64,000 nucleotides of DNA from Kaistia hirudinis (GCF_014196455.1 NZ_JACIDS010000005.1:124001-188000); one strand, 5' to 3'; counted from the first letter of the stretch, positions 41,611 through 51,923 are shown. Translations and numbers: made by a program. The notes: generated by a model from the sequence alone, not told the origin.

Positions 41611-43188
41611 TCAGGCGGTCGCGGCCTGCGCGTGCTGGCGCTGGCGCTTCACGGCGATCTTGTTGACGGCCGAGACATAGGCCTTGGCCGAGGCGACCAT
41701 CGTGTCGGGATCGGCGCCGCGGCCGGTGACCGACTTGCCGTCCTCCTCGAGCCGCACCGAGACCTCGGCCTGCGCATCCGTGCCCTCGGTGACGGCATGC
41801 ACCTGATAGAGCGACATCTTCGCCTCATGCGGGACGATCGCACGGATGGCGTTGAAGGTCGCGTCGACCGGGCCGTTGCCGCTCATCTCCTTGGTGATGT
41901 GCGTGCCTTCGACATCGAGCGTGATGATCGCCTTGGCCGGGCCGCCGGTGCCGGCGATCACGGTCAGCGCCAGGACGCGGATCGTCTCGCTCGCGACAGC
42001 GACTTCGTCACCGACCAGCGCCTCGATATCCTCGTCATAGACATGCTTCTTGCGGTCGGCGAGATCCTTGAAGCGCTTGAAGGCGTCTTCCAGCGCGTTC
42101 TCGCCCAACTCATAGCCGAGCTCGCGCAGCTTCTCGCGGAAGGCATGGCGGCCCGAATGCTTGCCCATGACCAGCGAGGTCGCCTTCACGCCCACGCTCT
42201 CCGGCGTCATGATCTCGTAGGTCTCGGCATTCTTCAGCATGCCGTCCTGGTGGATACCGCTCTCGTGGCTGAAGGCGTTCCGGCCGACGATCGCCTTGTT
42301 GTACTGCACCGGGAAGGCCGAGACGGCCGAGACCAGCTTCGAGGCGCGGGTCAGCATCGTCGTCTCGACATCGGTGCGATAGGCGTAATAGTCGCCGCGG
42401 GTGCGGATCGCCATCACGACCTCTTCCAGCGCCGCATTGCCGGCGCGCTCGCCGAGGCCGTTGATCGTGCACTCGATCTGCCGCGCGCCGCCCGCGACGC
42501 CGGCCAGCGAATTGGCGACGGCGAGGCCCAAATCGTCGTGGCAATGGGTCGAGAAGATCGCCTTGTCGGAGCCGGGGACGCGCTCGATGACCGTGCGGAA
42601 CATCGCGGCATATTCCTCGGGCACCGCATAGCCGACCGTATCGGGCAGGTTGATCGTGGTCGCGCCGGCCTTGATCGCCGCATCGACGCAGCGGATCAGA
42701 TATTCGATCGGCGTGCGGGTCGCATCCATCGCCGACCACTCGACGTCGTCGACTAGGTTGCGTGCCTGCGCGACCGTCGCCGAGATGATGTCGAGCACCT
42801 GCTCCTCGCTCTTCTTCATCTGGTGCGCCAGATGGATCGGCGAGGTCGAGACGAAGGTGTGGATGCGCGGGCGCTTGGCGACGCGCACGGCCTCACCAGC
42901 ACGGGCGATGTCGCCGGAAATGGCGCGGGCGAGGCCGGCAATAGTGACATCCGGCCCGGCGCGGCGGGCAATCTCCTGCACGGCCTCGAAATCGCCCTGG
43001 CTGGCGATCGGGAAACCGGCCTCGATCACGTCGACGCCCATCGCTTCGAGCAGTTCGGCGACCTCCAGCTTTTCCTCGAAGGTCATCGAGGCGCCGGGGC
43101 ACTGTTCGCCGTCGCGCAGCGTGGTGTCGAAAACGACGATCTTGTCCTTGGATGCAGTCTGCCCGGCGTTTTGCTGGGTGGCGGTCAT
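41611..43188 (-). CDS. leuA: 2-isopropylmalate synthase
   Basis: 525 residues from ATG 43188 ([10 protein letters not shown]). It catalyses the first committed step of leucine synthesis, acetyl-CoA plus 2-oxoisovalerate to 2-isopropylmalate. The active-site motif [16 protein letters not shown], the metal-binding [18 protein letters not shown] and the C-terminal leucine-sensing regulatory domain (from about residue 395) are all present. Length is normal for the family. Preceded by a leader peptide rich in Leu codons (see 43301-43414). Confidence 0.97.
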   Translation of the reverse strand: MTATQQNAGQTASKDKIVVFDTTLRDGEQCPGASMTFEEKLEVAELLEAMGVDVIEAGFPIASQGDFEAVQEIARRAGPDVTIAGLARAISGDIARAGEAVRVAKRPRIHTFVSTSPIHLAHQMKKSEEQVLDIISATVAQARNLVDDVEWSAMDATRTPIEYLIRCVDAAIKAGATTINLPDTVGYAVPEEYAAMFRTVIERVPGSDKAIFSTHCHDDLGLAVANSLAGVAGGARQIECTINGLGERAGNAALEEVVMAIRTRGDYYAYRTDVETTMLTRASKLVSAVSAFPVQYNKAIVGRNAFSHESGIHQDGMLKNAETYEIMTPESVGVKATSLVMGKHSGRHAFREKLRELGYELGENALEDAFKRFKDLADRKKHVYDEDIEALVGDEVAVASETIRVLALTVIAGTGGPAKAIITLDVEGTHITKEMSGNGPVDATFNAIRAIVPHEAKMSLYQVHAVTEGTDAQAEVSVRLEEDGKSVTGRGADPDTMVASAKAYVSAVNKIAVKRQRQHAQAATA

Positions 43189-43264
43189 GGTCTTCGTCTT
43201 TCTTCTGGCAGCGGGCACATCGGGCCGTGCGCTGCGAGCCTTTGTCGATCTGTGGTCGGCTCAT

Positions 43265-43307
43265 CCCCTGAGTGCCCGGCCGCGTGCGGCCAGCCAGCGC
43301 TCAGGGG
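43265..43307 (-). promoter_or_regulatory. leuA leader hairpin
   Basis: CCCCTGAG (43265-43272) pairs with CTCAGGGG (43300-43307), enclosing a second perfect stem GGCCGC / GCGGCC (43278-43283, 43286-43291). It overlaps the end of the leader peptide gene, so ribosome position would decide whether it folds. No U-run follows directly; further weak stems lie between here and leuA, so the exact mechanism is unclear. Confidence 0.6.
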
Positions 43308-43414
43308 CTGCTAAGAAGAAGGAGGGCGTTGAAGAGACCGGGCGCCGGCACGATGGCGCGATCGCAGGACAGAGGTCCCGCGCCATGCGCCATATCGTGG
43401 TTCCAAACGCTCAT
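43301..43414 (-). CDS. leuA leader peptide
   Basis: A 37-residue ORF from ATG 43414 (GGAG 5 nt upstream); an internal ATG at 43393 gives 30 residues. Its end reads G-L-F-N-A-L-L-L-L-S-S-P, with four consecutive leucine codons (CTC CTT CTT CTT) just before a stem-loop and 113 nt before leuA. This is the pattern of an attenuation leader whose ribosome stalls when charged tRNA-Leu is scarce. Leader control of leuA is known in alphaproteobacteria. Confidence 0.75.
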   Translation of the reverse strand: MSVWNHDMAHGAGPLSCDRAIVPAPGLFNALLLLSSP

Positions 43415-43478
43415 ATCGGCTCCGCTGGACGGGGCACGGCCCGCAATCCTGGTTGCCCGATCCTCCCGGGCAGCAGCA

Positions 43479-43508
43479 CTCATATCAATCGTTGATACAA
43501 AAACGCAA
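43479..43508 (-). promoter_or_regulatory. Possible leuA promoter
   Basis: On the minus strand TTGCGT (43503-43508) and TATGAG (43479-43484) are 18 bp apart, placing the transcript start about 55 nt before the leader ATG. Confidence 0.4.
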
Positions 43509-43533
43509 GAGCCGGCAGGCGCGCCGATGCGTC

Positions 43534-43956
43534 TCAGTTGAACGTGAACACGGCGACAGCCATCGCCAGCAGCGCCGAAAGCCCGCTTGCGGGACCGAGA
43601 ACCTTCAGCCTCGCGCCGAGCGCCGCATTCCCCGTCCGGCGGATCTTCGCATAGGTCGCGTGCTGCAGGCCGGCCAAAACCGTCAGCAGCAGCACGAAGA
43701 CGATCTTGAGCCAAAAAAGGTTCGGCAGGTTCTGCGGCCCGCCATAGACGCTCCAGATGAGGATCAGTCCGGTCGCCCAGAGGATGAGCAGACCATAGGC
43801 CGAGATGTTGGCGAAGACGGGCGGCAGGCGCTTCAGCGCCGCGGCGCCCTCCGCGCTGGCCCCACCGGCGAAGCGCATCGTCACGGCCGAGCCGATCCCT
43901 CCGGCGAAGCCCATGGCCAGCCCGACGAAATGCAGAAACAGCAGAATGTTGTTCAC
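43534..43956 (-). CDS. Small integral membrane protein
   Basis: 140 residues from GTG 43956, with GGGGGAGGG upstream supporting this start over the frame to 43998. Four transmembrane segments are predicted by eye (NNILLFLHFVGLAMGFAGGIG; ISAYGLLILWATGLILIW; LFWLKIVFVLLLTVLAGL; GLSALLAMAVAVF). The pattern resembles small CopD- or DUF2269-like membrane proteins, but I cannot assign a family. It lies between leuA and hisC on the same strand. Confidence 0.72.
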   Translation of the reverse strand: MNNILLFLHFVGLAMGFAGGIGSAVTMRFAGGASAEGAAALKRLPPVFANISAYGLLILWATGLILIWSVYGGPQNLPNLFWLKIVFVLLLTVLAGLQHATYAKIRRTGNAALGARLKVLGPASGLSALLAMAVAVFTFN

Positions 43957-44046
43957 GGCACCCTCCCCCGAAAGGCTGGAATTGCTCCAGCCTATCACGG
44001 ATGAAGGCCCGGCGCAGGGTTCGCGCGCCGGGAATGCGTCGGCTTC

Positions 44047-45120
44047 CTAGTGTGAAGACGACTCGTCGAGAATCTCCCGCAGCGCGCCGATCAGCCGCTC
44101 GCATTGCGCGTCGGTGCCGACCGTGATGCGCAGGAAATCGGCGATACGCGGCGCTCCGAAACGGCGCACCAGCACGCCGCGACTGCGCAGCGCCGCGGCC
44201 AGCGCCTCGCCCTTTGCGGAAGCGTGGCGCGCGAACACGAAATTGGCCGCCGACGGCAGCACAGAGAAGCCGAGCCCGGCGAGCGCGTCGACAAGGGCCG
44301 TCCGCGAGGCGACGATCCGCGCCGTCGTCGTCTCGAACCACGCCTGGTCCTCGAAGGCGGCGGTCGCCCCGACCAGCGCGAGACGATCGAGCGGATAGGA
44401 GTTGAAGCTGTCCTTGACCCGCTCGAGCGCCTCGATCAAAGGCCGCTGGCCGATCGCGAAGCCGACGCGAAGGCCCGCGAGCGAGCGCGACTTCGAGAAG
44501 GTCTGGATCACCAAGAGGTTCTCGTAGCGCGGCACCAGCGCGATCGCGCTCTCAGCGCCGAAATCGACATAGGCCTCGTCGATCACGACGACCCGATCCG
44601 GGTCCTGCGCCAGAAGCGTTTCGATTTCGGCAAGCGGCAGCGCAATGCCGGTCGGCGCATTCGGGTTCGGGATGATGACGGCGCCCGCGGGGCGGTCATA
44701 GTCGCCGATGGCAATGCGGAAATCGTCCCGTAGCGGCACTTCGACCGGCGCTATGCCGTAGAGCCGGCAATAGGTCGGATAGAAGCTGTAGCTGATGTCG
44801 GGGAAGAGCAGCGGCCGCTCGTGCTTGAGCAACGCCTGGAAGGTGTGCGCGAGCACCTCGTCCGAGCCATTGCCGACGAACACCTGATCCACGCCAAGCC
44901 CATGATGCGCGGCGACGGCCGCGCGCAGCGCGAGGCCGGTCGGCTCGGGATAGAGCCGCAGATCGTCGCCCGCCGCAGCGGCGATCGCCGCCAGCGCCTT
45001 CGGCGAAGGACCGTAGGGGTTCTCATTGGTGTTGAGCTTGACGAGATCGGCGATCTTCGGCTGCTCGCCGGGGACATAGGGCTTGAGCTCATGGACGAGC
45101 GAGCTCCAGAAGCGGCTCAC
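44047..45120 (-). CDS. hisC: Histidinol-phosphate aminotransferase
   Basis: 357 residues, PLP-dependent class I/II aminotransferase: substrate-binding [12 protein letters not shown], pyridine-contact [20 protein letters not shown], and the PLP-lysine in [19 protein letters not shown]. It converts histidinol phosphate and 2-oxoglutarate in histidine synthesis, or acts as an aromatic aminotransferase, as some paralogs do. No other his genes are nearby, so the exact substrate is less certain than the fold. Confidence 0.9.
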   Translation of the reverse strand: MSRFWSSLVHELKPYVPGEQPKIADLVKLNTNENPYGPSPKALAAIAAAAGDDLRLYPEPTGLALRAAVAAHHGLGVDQVFVGNGSDEVLAHTFQALLKHERPLLFPDISYSFYPTYCRLYGIAPVEVPLRDDFRIAIGDYDRPAGAVIIPNPNAPTGIALPLAEIETLLAQDPDRVVVIDEAYVDFGAESAIALVPRYENLLVIQTFSKSRSLAGLRVGFAIGQRPLIEALERVKDSFNSYPLDRLALVGATAAFEDQAWFETTTARIVASRTALVDALAGLGFSVLPSAANFVFARHASAKGEALAAALRSRGVLVRRFGAPRIADFLRITVGTDAQCERLIGALREILDESSSH

Positions 45121-45163
45121 GGAAGTCTCCTGCGGTTCGACAATTCTGTTTGGGGCGACGGCG

Positions 45164-46069
45164 TCAGATGTCGAGCGTTCCGCGCGCGACCACTACCGCG
45201 TCGCCGCCGATGCGCGCCGAACGGAGGTGTCCGCCCTCGGTGTCGCATTCGAGCTCGATCAGGCTCGGCCGGCCCATCTCGAAGCCCTGCTCGATCACAT
45301 GACGATGCGTGCCCGCGGTCGGCGTGTCGAAATGCTGGATCACGCCGGCGAAGGCCGCCGCGGCCGATCCCGTCGCCGGATCCTCGACGAGGCTCTGCGT
45401 GCGCCAGAACATGCGGCCATGGAAGGAGCGCGCCAGCCCCTCGGTCTCGCGCGTATAGAGGAAGGCCGAGATCCCGCCCGGGAACGCGTCGGTCCAATAG
45501 GCGTCCATGGGCCGCACGCGCGCCATGGCGTCCAGATTGCGCAGCGGCACGAAGAGATAGGGCACGCCGGCGGAGAAGGCGGAGGGCTCGTGATTCTCGA
45601 AGCCGACCTCCGAGGAGGCGAGCCCGAGCGCGGCCGAGATCCGCTCCTTGTCGAGCTTGACGTCAACGGGCTTCGGCAGCATCGGCAGGTCGAAGATCGC
45701 GTGGCCCGCCCGCTCGCCCTTCAGCGCGACGGCGGTGCGGACGGGGCCGATCTTCTCTTCGAGCAGCAGGACGGCATCCAGACCCACGCCGGCACCGCCC
45801 ATATCCTCGAGCGCCAGCAGCACGGCCGTGCCGACCGTGGGATGGCCCGCGAACGGAAGCTCCTTGGTGGGTGCGAAGATGCGGATCCGCGCGCGGTGCG
45901 CCGGGCGTTCCGGCGGCAGCACGAACACGGTCTCGGCGAGATTGAACTCGGCCGTGATGGCGAGCATCTGCGCGTCGTCCAGCCCCTTCGCGTCGAAGAC
46001 GACGGCGAGTTGGTTACCCGTGAGCGGGGTGTCGGTGAAGACGTCGAGGATGGCATAGGGTCGTGACAT
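45164..46069 (-). CDS. PhzF family isomerase/epimerase
   Basis: 301 residues from ATG 46069 (GAGG upstream; the frame to 46204 is not used). PhzF-like diaminopimelate-epimerase fold: catalytic Glu in EFNLAETVF, plus [16 protein letters not shown] and [11 protein letters not shown]. Despite the family name there is no phenazine cluster here. Most such orthologs are of unknown substrate. It lies 43 bp upstream of hisC on the same strand. Confidence 0.88.
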   Translation of the reverse strand: MSRPYAILDVFTDTPLTGNQLAVVFDAKGLDDAQMLAITAEFNLAETVFVLPPERPAHRARIRIFAPTKELPFAGHPTVGTAVLLALEDMGGAGVGLDAVLLLEEKIGPVRTAVALKGERAGHAIFDLPMLPKPVDVKLDKERISAALGLASSEVGFENHEPSAFSAGVPYLFVPLRNLDAMARVRPMDAYWTDAFPGGISAFLYTRETEGLARSFHGRMFWRTQSLVEDPATGSAAAAFAGVIQHFDTPTAGTHRHVIEQGFEMGRPSLIELECDTEGGHLRSARIGGDAVVVARGTLDI

Positions 46070-46415
46070 CGGGACCTCGATCGGAAGCAAGGCCTGCGTG
46101 ATAGCACGAACGCAGCCAAAAGGGCGCCGCCTGTGATCGGCATCACACTGTCCCGGCGTCCGGCACCTTATCTGAAGATCGTTCAGCCGCCGTTCAGGCG
46201 ACATCTGTCAAACAGACAGGCAAGGATCGATAGGAGGTCTCGCCGCCCCATGAGCATGACACCCTATATTCGTCATGCCGACCGCAAGAGGTCGATGAAG
46301 CAGGGCGAGAAATCGGATCATCCGCTTGAATCATAGTTTCGCCCATCTGCCGGATGATACTTGGACCGATCTGATTTCGTCCAAGGCTGACGGATGGAAT
46401 TAAGGAGAGAAACCC
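46070..46415. other. Intergenic region with inverted repeat
   Basis: This 346-bp divergent region separates the PhzF gene from the BA14K-like gene. It holds CTTGGAC / GTCCAAG (46360-46366, 46379-46385), a 7-bp inverted repeat 17 bp before the Shine-Dalgarno of the BA14K-like gene, that could be an operator or a 5' leader hairpin. A possible 28-codon ORF at 46250 (MSMTPYIRHADRKRS...) is not convincing. Otherwise nothing was recognised. Confidence 0.4.
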
Positions 46416-46880
46416 ATGAAGCGCATTGTTTCCCTTGTGCTGGCGGCGGCATTGGGATTGACCGCCGTCGCCGCGACAAGCGGCAGCGCCTCGGCCCAGT
46501 GGCGTGGCCCCTATGGCGGCTGGCATGGCGGCCCGCCTCCGGGCGGCGGCTGGGGACGTCCCGGCTGGGGCTATGGCCCGCGTCCGGGCTGGGGTGGCTA
46601 TTACGGTCCGCGTCCCGGCTATTACTATGGCGGCCCGCGCTATTATGGCGGCTATGGTGGCTGGGGTCCCGGCGCTGCGGCAGCGGGCGCGATCATCGGC
46701 CTCGGCGTCGGTGTGGCGATCGCCAATTCCAACAATGGCTACGAAGTGCCCCCGCCCTATGGCGCGACGGGCTGGCGCGAGCACGTCGCGTGGTGCGAGG
46801 GCCGGTACCGCAGCTACAATCCGTCAACGGATACCTTCACCGGCTATGACGGCCGCGCCTATCGCTGCGTCGGCCCGTAA
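46416..46880 (+). CDS. BA14K-like Gly/Tyr-rich envelope protein
   Basis: 154 residues with a signal peptide (MKRIVSLVLAAALGLTAVAAT), a Gly/Pro/Trp/Tyr-rich middle, a hydrophobic glycine-rich segment (AAAAGAIIGLGVGVAIA), and a C-terminal BA14K motif (WCEGRYRSYNPSTDTFTGYDG). AAGGAGAG precedes ATG 46416. It shares the ending pattern of the protein at 44-565, but the middle is different. Likely outer-envelope associated, role unknown. Confidence 0.82.
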   Translation: MKRIVSLVLAAALGLTAVAATSGSASAQWRGPYGGWHGGPPPGGGWGRPGWGYGPRPGWGGYYGPRPGYYYGGPRYYGGYGGWGPGAAAAGAIIGLGVGVAIANSNNGYEVPPPYGATGWREHVAWCEGRYRSYNPSTDTFTGYDGRAYRCVGP

Positions 46881-46905
46881 GCTCGGCGTAAGGCGCAGAT
46901 GAAAA

Positions 46906-46936
46906 AGCCCCGCGGGATCGCTCCCGCGGGGCTCTT
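46906..46936. terminator. Bidirectional terminator
   Basis: AGCCCCGCGGGA and TCCCGCGGGGCT form a perfect 12-bp stem (46906-46917, 46922-46933) with A-run before it (46902-46906) and CTTC after. It serves the BA14K-like gene on the plus strand and ilvC on the minus strand. Confidence 0.88.
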
Positions 46937-46957
46937 CGTTTCCAGAGGCCGTGAGGC

Positions 46958-47992
<1,035 letters not shown>

Positions 47993-48706
47993 CTAACCCG
48001 TCCGTTCGTTTCCCGCCCCTGGCCTCTGTCGTCCCGGTTCGGAGGCTTCTTCGCTCACGCCGAAAAGGCGGAGGAACTGGTCGATCGCCCGCCCGGCGTC
48101 GGCGGCGAGGTCATCGCCTCCCGCCTCCCCGAGCAAGAGGCGAACATGCATGTCGCGCACCATGAGGCCGTAGAGCGTGCGATAGGTCTCGCGCGTATCG
48201 TCGAAAGCGATGAAGCCGAGCGTCCGCCCACCCTCCAGCAGCGCCGAAAGCCGCGCCTCGATCGGGCGGCGGCCATGCTCGCGCACGAGACGGCCGAGCG
48301 GCGCCGCATCGCGCCGCGCCTCGCCAATCGCAAGGCGGTTGAGAGCCAGCGAGACATCGCCCGACAGGACCTTGAGCAGGTCTTCGGCAAAGCCGACCAG
48401 GCTCGCGCGGAAGGCCGGGCGCGTCGCAGGAGAATCCGCGCCGGATGCGCCGCGCACCTTGCTCGACTGGAAGGTGATCATCGCCGCGAGCAGACCGTCG
48501 CGGTCACCGAACCATTTGTAGAGGCTTTCCTTGGAGCAGTTCGCCGCCCGCGCCACACCGGCCGTCGTCAGCGCCCTCTCCCCGCCCTCGACGAGCAGCG
48601 CCAGCGCCGTTTCGAGCACGTCGTTCTGGCGAGCCGAATAGCCAGCCGCCGCCGGGCCCGTCAGGTCAGCCGCATCGTTCCGGATCGCTGTCACGGCGCT
48701 GTTCAT
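47993..48706 (-). CDS. TetR family transcriptional regulator
   Basis: 237 residues from ATG 48706. HTH: ALALLVEGGERALTTAGVARAANCSKESLYKWFGDRDGLL region, typical TetR, with a C-terminal ligand domain (FAEDLLKVLSG; ALNRLAIGEA; FLRLFGV). A perfect palindrome lies 46 bp upstream of the start. Ends 15 bp before ilvC, so it could share its transcript. The ligand is unknown. Confidence 0.9.
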   Translation of the reverse strand: MNSAVTAIRNDAADLTGPAAAGYSARQNDVLETALALLVEGGERALTTAGVARAANCSKESLYKWFGDRDGLLAAMITFQSSKVRGASGADSPATRPAFRASLVGFAEDLLKVLSGDVSLALNRLAIGEARRDAAPLGRLVREHGRRPIEARLSALLEGGRTLGFIAFDDTRETYRTLYGLMVRDMHVRLLLGEAGGDDLAADAGRAIDQFLRLFGVSEEASEPGRQRPGAGNERTG

Positions 48707-48752
48707 ATCCGCCCGAGGCCTGGCCAAATCATGCTGCACTGCAGCGTACCGT

Positions 48753-48762
48753 ACCGTACGGT
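48753..48762. promoter_or_regulatory. TetR-type operator candidate
   Basis: ACCGTACGGT is a perfect 10-bp palindrome, preceded by a partial repeat ACCGT at 48748. Located in the 133-bp gap between mazF and the TetR gene, and thus a natural autoregulatory site. Confidence 0.55.
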
Positions 48763-48839
48763 TCGGATGTCTAGGAGATGCAGCACGAGCCGTCAAGCCG
48801 GTATCGCGGATGTGATACAGGATGGAACGGACGCTCGGG

Positions 48840-49172
48840 TCAGTTCATGCCGAGCAGCGGCGCGAGTCGCGCTCGCACTTCGGCCAGAAAGACGTCGGGA
48901 ACTCGCTCTATCAGTCGAAACAGCCGCGTTTCGTTATGCACGGCGCGAACCTGATCGACGAGCACCACGCCCTTCGTTCCGAGGCCTTCGGGAAGCGACA
49001 GATTCCAGGCCCAGTCGCCGGTTGTCGAACTCACCGGACAAGCGATCGATCGGCCGGAGGCGATGTTGTAGGCGCGCGGCGACAGGATGAGGGCCGGCCT
49101 GCGGCCGGACTGCTCGGTGCCCAGTGTGGGCGTGAAATCGCACCAGACGAGATCGCCGGCGTCAGCGATCAT
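48840..49172 (-). CDS. MazF/PemK family toxin
   Basis: 110 residues: GDLVWCDFTPTLGTEQSGRRP and ALILSPRAYN, then CPVSSTTGD and VLVDQVRAVH, all conserved in MazF/ChpB endoribonucleases. It cleaves mRNA when the antitoxin is lost. Overlaps its antitoxin gene by 11 nt, as usual for toxin-antitoxin operons. The C-terminus PDVFLAEVRARLAPLLG is a normal MazF end. Confidence 0.92.
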   Translation of the reverse strand: MIADAGDLVWCDFTPTLGTEQSGRRPALILSPRAYNIASGRSIACPVSSTTGDWAWNLSLPEGLGTKGVVLVDQVRAVHNETRLFRLIERVPDVFLAEVRARLAPLLGMN

Positions 49173-49470
49173 CCCGCCGGCCGGGGAAATCCCGCTCCGT
49201 GATCAGGCCGCGTGCATAGTCGTCGTCAGGCAACGCCTCCGAGCCCCGATCAGGACCCCAGTCGAGCAACTCCGGGGGCTTCGCATCCAGCGGCATGCTG
49301 GCGAGCAACTCATCGAGCGTATAGCGCTTCTGGAGTCCGCGCAGCGCGACGCCGCCGTCTCGCGCCTCAGCTTCCAGTTCCTGTCCTTCGACAAGCCCGG
49401 CCGACTCGACGACATCCTTCGGAATTCTGACGGCGAGGCTGTTGCCCCACCTTGCAAGCCGAACGCGCAT
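49162..49470 (-). CDS. MazE-type AbrB-fold antitoxin
   Basis: 102 residues from ATG 49470 with AAGGAG upstream. The N-terminal swapped-hairpin AbrB domain reads VRLARWGNSLAVRIPKDVV, and the C-terminal acidic tail (WGPDRGSEALPDDDYARG) is the expected toxin-binding part. It neutralises the adjacent MazF and represses the operon through the dyad at 49482-49506. It lies 58 bp downstream of ilvH on the same strand. Confidence 0.92.
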   Translation of the reverse strand: MRVRLARWGNSLAVRIPKDVVESAGLVEGQELEAEARDGGVALRGLQKRYTLDELLASMPLDAKPPELLDWGPDRGSEALPDDDYARGLITERDFPGRRDDR

Positions 49471-49481
49471 GACGGTTCTCC

Positions 49482-49506
49482 TTGGGATATCCAATGTATA
49501 TCCCAA
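49482..49506 (-). promoter_or_regulatory. mazEF operator dyad
   Basis: TTGGGATAT (49482-49490) and ATATCCCAA (49498-49506) are perfect inverted 9-mers separated by 7 bp. The dyad lies 11 bp before the mazE start and overlaps its Shine-Dalgarno region, as expected of an autoregulated MazE site. Confidence 0.7.
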
Positions 49507-49528
49507 GGAGACTGCCTTCAAGCAGCCC

Positions 49529-50068
49529 TCAGGTCGCGTCCGGACCCCGTGCGATCGCCGCGATGCCGGTGCGCGAGACCTCGACCAGGCCCAGCGGCTG
49601 CATCAGCACGATGAACTGGTCCAGCTTGTCGGTCTTGCCGGTGAGCTCGAACACGAAGCTCTCCGTCGTCGCGTCGATGACGCGGGCGCGGAAGGCGTCG
49701 GCGAGGCGCAGCGCCTCGCTGCGATGATCGCCCGAACCGCGCACCTTGATGAGCAGCAACTCGCGCTCGATCGCCTTGCCGGTGACCGTCAGGTCGATCA
49801 CGCGATGCACCGGCACCATGCGCTCGAGCTGCGCCTTGATCTGCTCGATGACCTGGGGCGAACCGGTCGTCACCACCGTGATGCGCGAGCGATGACGCTC
49901 ATGCTCGGTCTCCGAGACGGTGAGGCTCTCGATATTGTAGCCCCGCCCCGAAAAGAGGCCGATGACGCGGGCTAGGACGCCCGGTTCGTTGTCGACCAGA
50001 ACCGAGAGCGTGTGCACCTCGGTCCTGTCCTTGCCTTCCTTGATCGCATAGACCGATCCGGGCTGCAT
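49529..50068 (-). CDS. ilvH: Acetolactate synthase small (regulatory) subunit
   Basis: 179 residues. An N-terminal ACT domain (TLSVLVDNEPGVLARVIGLFSGRGYNIESL) binds valine for feedback inhibition; the C-terminal domain (LLLIKVRG; FRARVIDATTESFVFELTG) is of normal length. Forms a complex with the large subunit encoded 24 bp upstream. Confidence 0.97.
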   Translation of the reverse strand: MQPGSVYAIKEGKDRTEVHTLSVLVDNEPGVLARVIGLFSGRGYNIESLTVSETEHERHRSRITVVTTGSPQVIEQIKAQLERMVPVHRVIDLTVTGKAIERELLLIKVRGSGDHRSEALRLADAFRARVIDATTESFVFELTGKTDKLDQFIVLMQPLGLVEVSRTGIAAIARGPDAT

Positions 50069-50092
50069 GGCGTTTCTCCGCTTCTTCTCGTT

Positions 50093-51859
50093 TCAGACCA
50101 GGGCCTTGCCTTCTTCGTCGATCGCGGTGGCGATCGCTTCGTCCGTCGCGTCTTCCGGCAACAGCATCTCGTTATGCGCCTTGCCCGAGGGGATCATCGG
50201 GAAGCAATTGGCGAGATTGGCCACGCGGACATCGAAGAGCACCGGACGCTTGACCGCGATCATCTCGTCGATGCCGCCTTCGAGATCCGATGCCTTCTCG
50301 ACCCGCAGCCCGACCGCGCCATAGGCCTCGGCCAGCTTCACGAAATCGGGCAGCGCATCCGTATAGGAGTGCGACAGGCGGTTGCCATGCAGCAATTGCT
50401 GCCACTGGCGCACCATACCCATGTACTGGTTGTTCAGGATGAAGACCTTGACCGGCAGCTCATGCTGGATCGCCGTCGACAGCTCCTGGATGTTCATCAG
50501 GATGGAGGCGTCGCCGGCAATATCGATGACCAGCGCGTCGCGATGCGCCGTCTGGACGCCGATCGCCGCCGGCAGGCCGTAGCCCATCGTCCCGAGGCCG
50601 CCGGACGTCATCCAGCGGTTCGGCTCCTCGAAGCCGAAATACTGCGCCGCCCACATCTGGTGCTGGCCGACTTCCGTCGTGATGTAGGTGTCGTGGCCGC
50701 GGGTCTTCTTGTAGAGCGACTCGATCGCGTATTGCGGCATGATCGTTTCGCTGGTCTGGCGATAGGAGAGGCTCTTGCGCGCCCGCCAGCGATCGATCTC
50801 CGACCACCAGCGTTTCAGCGCCGGCGCGTCGGCCGCATGACGACCCTCCTTCCAGATCCGCAACATGTCCGCCAGCACATGCCCGACGTCGCCGACAATG
50901 CCGAGGTCGACGCGGACATTCTTGTTGATCGAGGACGGATCGATATCGATCTGGATCTTCTTCGAGCCGGGCGAGAAGGCGTCGAGGCGACCGGTGATGC
51001 GATCGTCGAAGCGCGCGCCGACTGCGATCATGACGTCGCAGTCATGCATCGCATTGTTCGCCTCGAAGGTGCCGTGCATGCCCAGCATGCCGAGCCACTG
51101 CTTGTCGGACGCCGGATAGGCGCCGAGTCCCATCAGCGTGGAGGTGATCGGAAAGCCGGTGGCGTGGACGAGCTCGCGCAGCAGCCGCGAGGCTTCCGGC
51201 CCCGAATTGATGACGCCGCCGCCCGTATAGAAGATCGGCTTCTTCGCCTTGGCGATCAGTTCGACCGCCGCGCGGATCGAGCGCTCGTCGCCATTGATCT
51301 GCGGACGGTACGTCTTGTGCTCGACATGGGCCGGCCCCTGATAGGTGCCGGTCGCGAACTGGACGTCCTTCGGAATGTCGACGACGACCGGACCCGGACG
51401 GCCGGAGCGAGCGACGTAGAAGGCTTCGTGCAGGACGCGAGCGAGATCATTGACGTCCTTGACCAGCCAGTTGTGCTTGGTGCAGGGCCGCGTGATGCCG
51501 ACCGTATCGGCCTCCTGGAATGCGTCCGAGCCGATCAGATGCGTCGCGACCTGGCCGGTGATGCAGACCATCGGGATCGAGTCCATCAGCGCATCGGTCA
51601 GCGGCGTGACCATGTTGGTGGCGCCGGGACCGGACGTGACCAGCGCGACACCGACATTGCCGGTCGAGCGGGCATAGCCCTCGGCTGCATGCCCTGCCCC
51701 GCCCTCCTGGCGGACCAGGATGTGCTGAACCTTATCCTGCTGGAAGATCTCGTCATAAATCGGCAGTACGGCGCCGCCCGGATAACCGAAGAGGTATTCG
51801 ACCCCCTGATCGATCAATGCCTGGACGACCATCTCCGCGCCCGTCATCTGCCGTGTCAT
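50093..51859 (-). CDS. ilvB: Acetolactate synthase large subunit
   Basis: 588 residues, ThDP-dependent enzyme of valine/isoleucine/leucine synthesis. ThDP-activating Glu in YPGGAVLPIYDE with the N-terminal FGYPGG motif, GPGATNMVTPLTDAL, FAD region, and ThDP/Mg motif GDASILMNIQELSTA...NNQYMGM. Starts about 125 nt after the leader peptide gene; transcription is governed by the attenuator upstream. The symbol ilvI would be equally valid. Confidence 0.97.
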   Translation of the reverse strand: MTRQMTGAEMVVQALIDQGVEYLFGYPGGAVLPIYDEIFQQDKVQHILVRQEGGAGHAAEGYARSTGNVGVALVTSGPGATNMVTPLTDALMDSIPMVCITGQVATHLIGSDAFQEADTVGITRPCTKHNWLVKDVNDLARVLHEAFYVARSGRPGPVVVDIPKDVQFATGTYQGPAHVEHKTYRPQINGDERSIRAAVELIAKAKKPIFYTGGGVINSGPEASRLLRELVHATGFPITSTLMGLGAYPASDKQWLGMLGMHGTFEANNAMHDCDVMIAVGARFDDRITGRLDAFSPGSKKIQIDIDPSSINKNVRVDLGIVGDVGHVLADMLRIWKEGRHAADAPALKRWWSEIDRWRARKSLSYRQTSETIMPQYAIESLYKKTRGHDTYITTEVGQHQMWAAQYFGFEEPNRWMTSGGLGTMGYGLPAAIGVQTAHRDALVIDIAGDASILMNIQELSTAIQHELPVKVFILNNQYMGMVRQWQQLLHGNRLSHSYTDALPDFVKLAEAYGAVGLRVEKASDLEGGIDEMIAVKRPVLFDVRVANLANCFPMIPSGKAHNEMLLPEDATDEAIATAIDEEGKALV

Positions 51860-51923
51860 CGCTTCACTCCACTGCGAATCTTGCGCGAACCGTTTCCGTT
51901 CGCTTCTTCGTTGCTTCGGCCAA

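Noticed and set aside
45164-46069. PhzF gene as evidence of phenazine production
   Set aside because: No other phz genes; PhzF-fold proteins are common in non-producers.
46250-46336. 28-codon ORF upstream of the BA14K-like gene
   Set aside because: Spacing from GGAGG to ATG is too long, and there is no sign of conservation or function.
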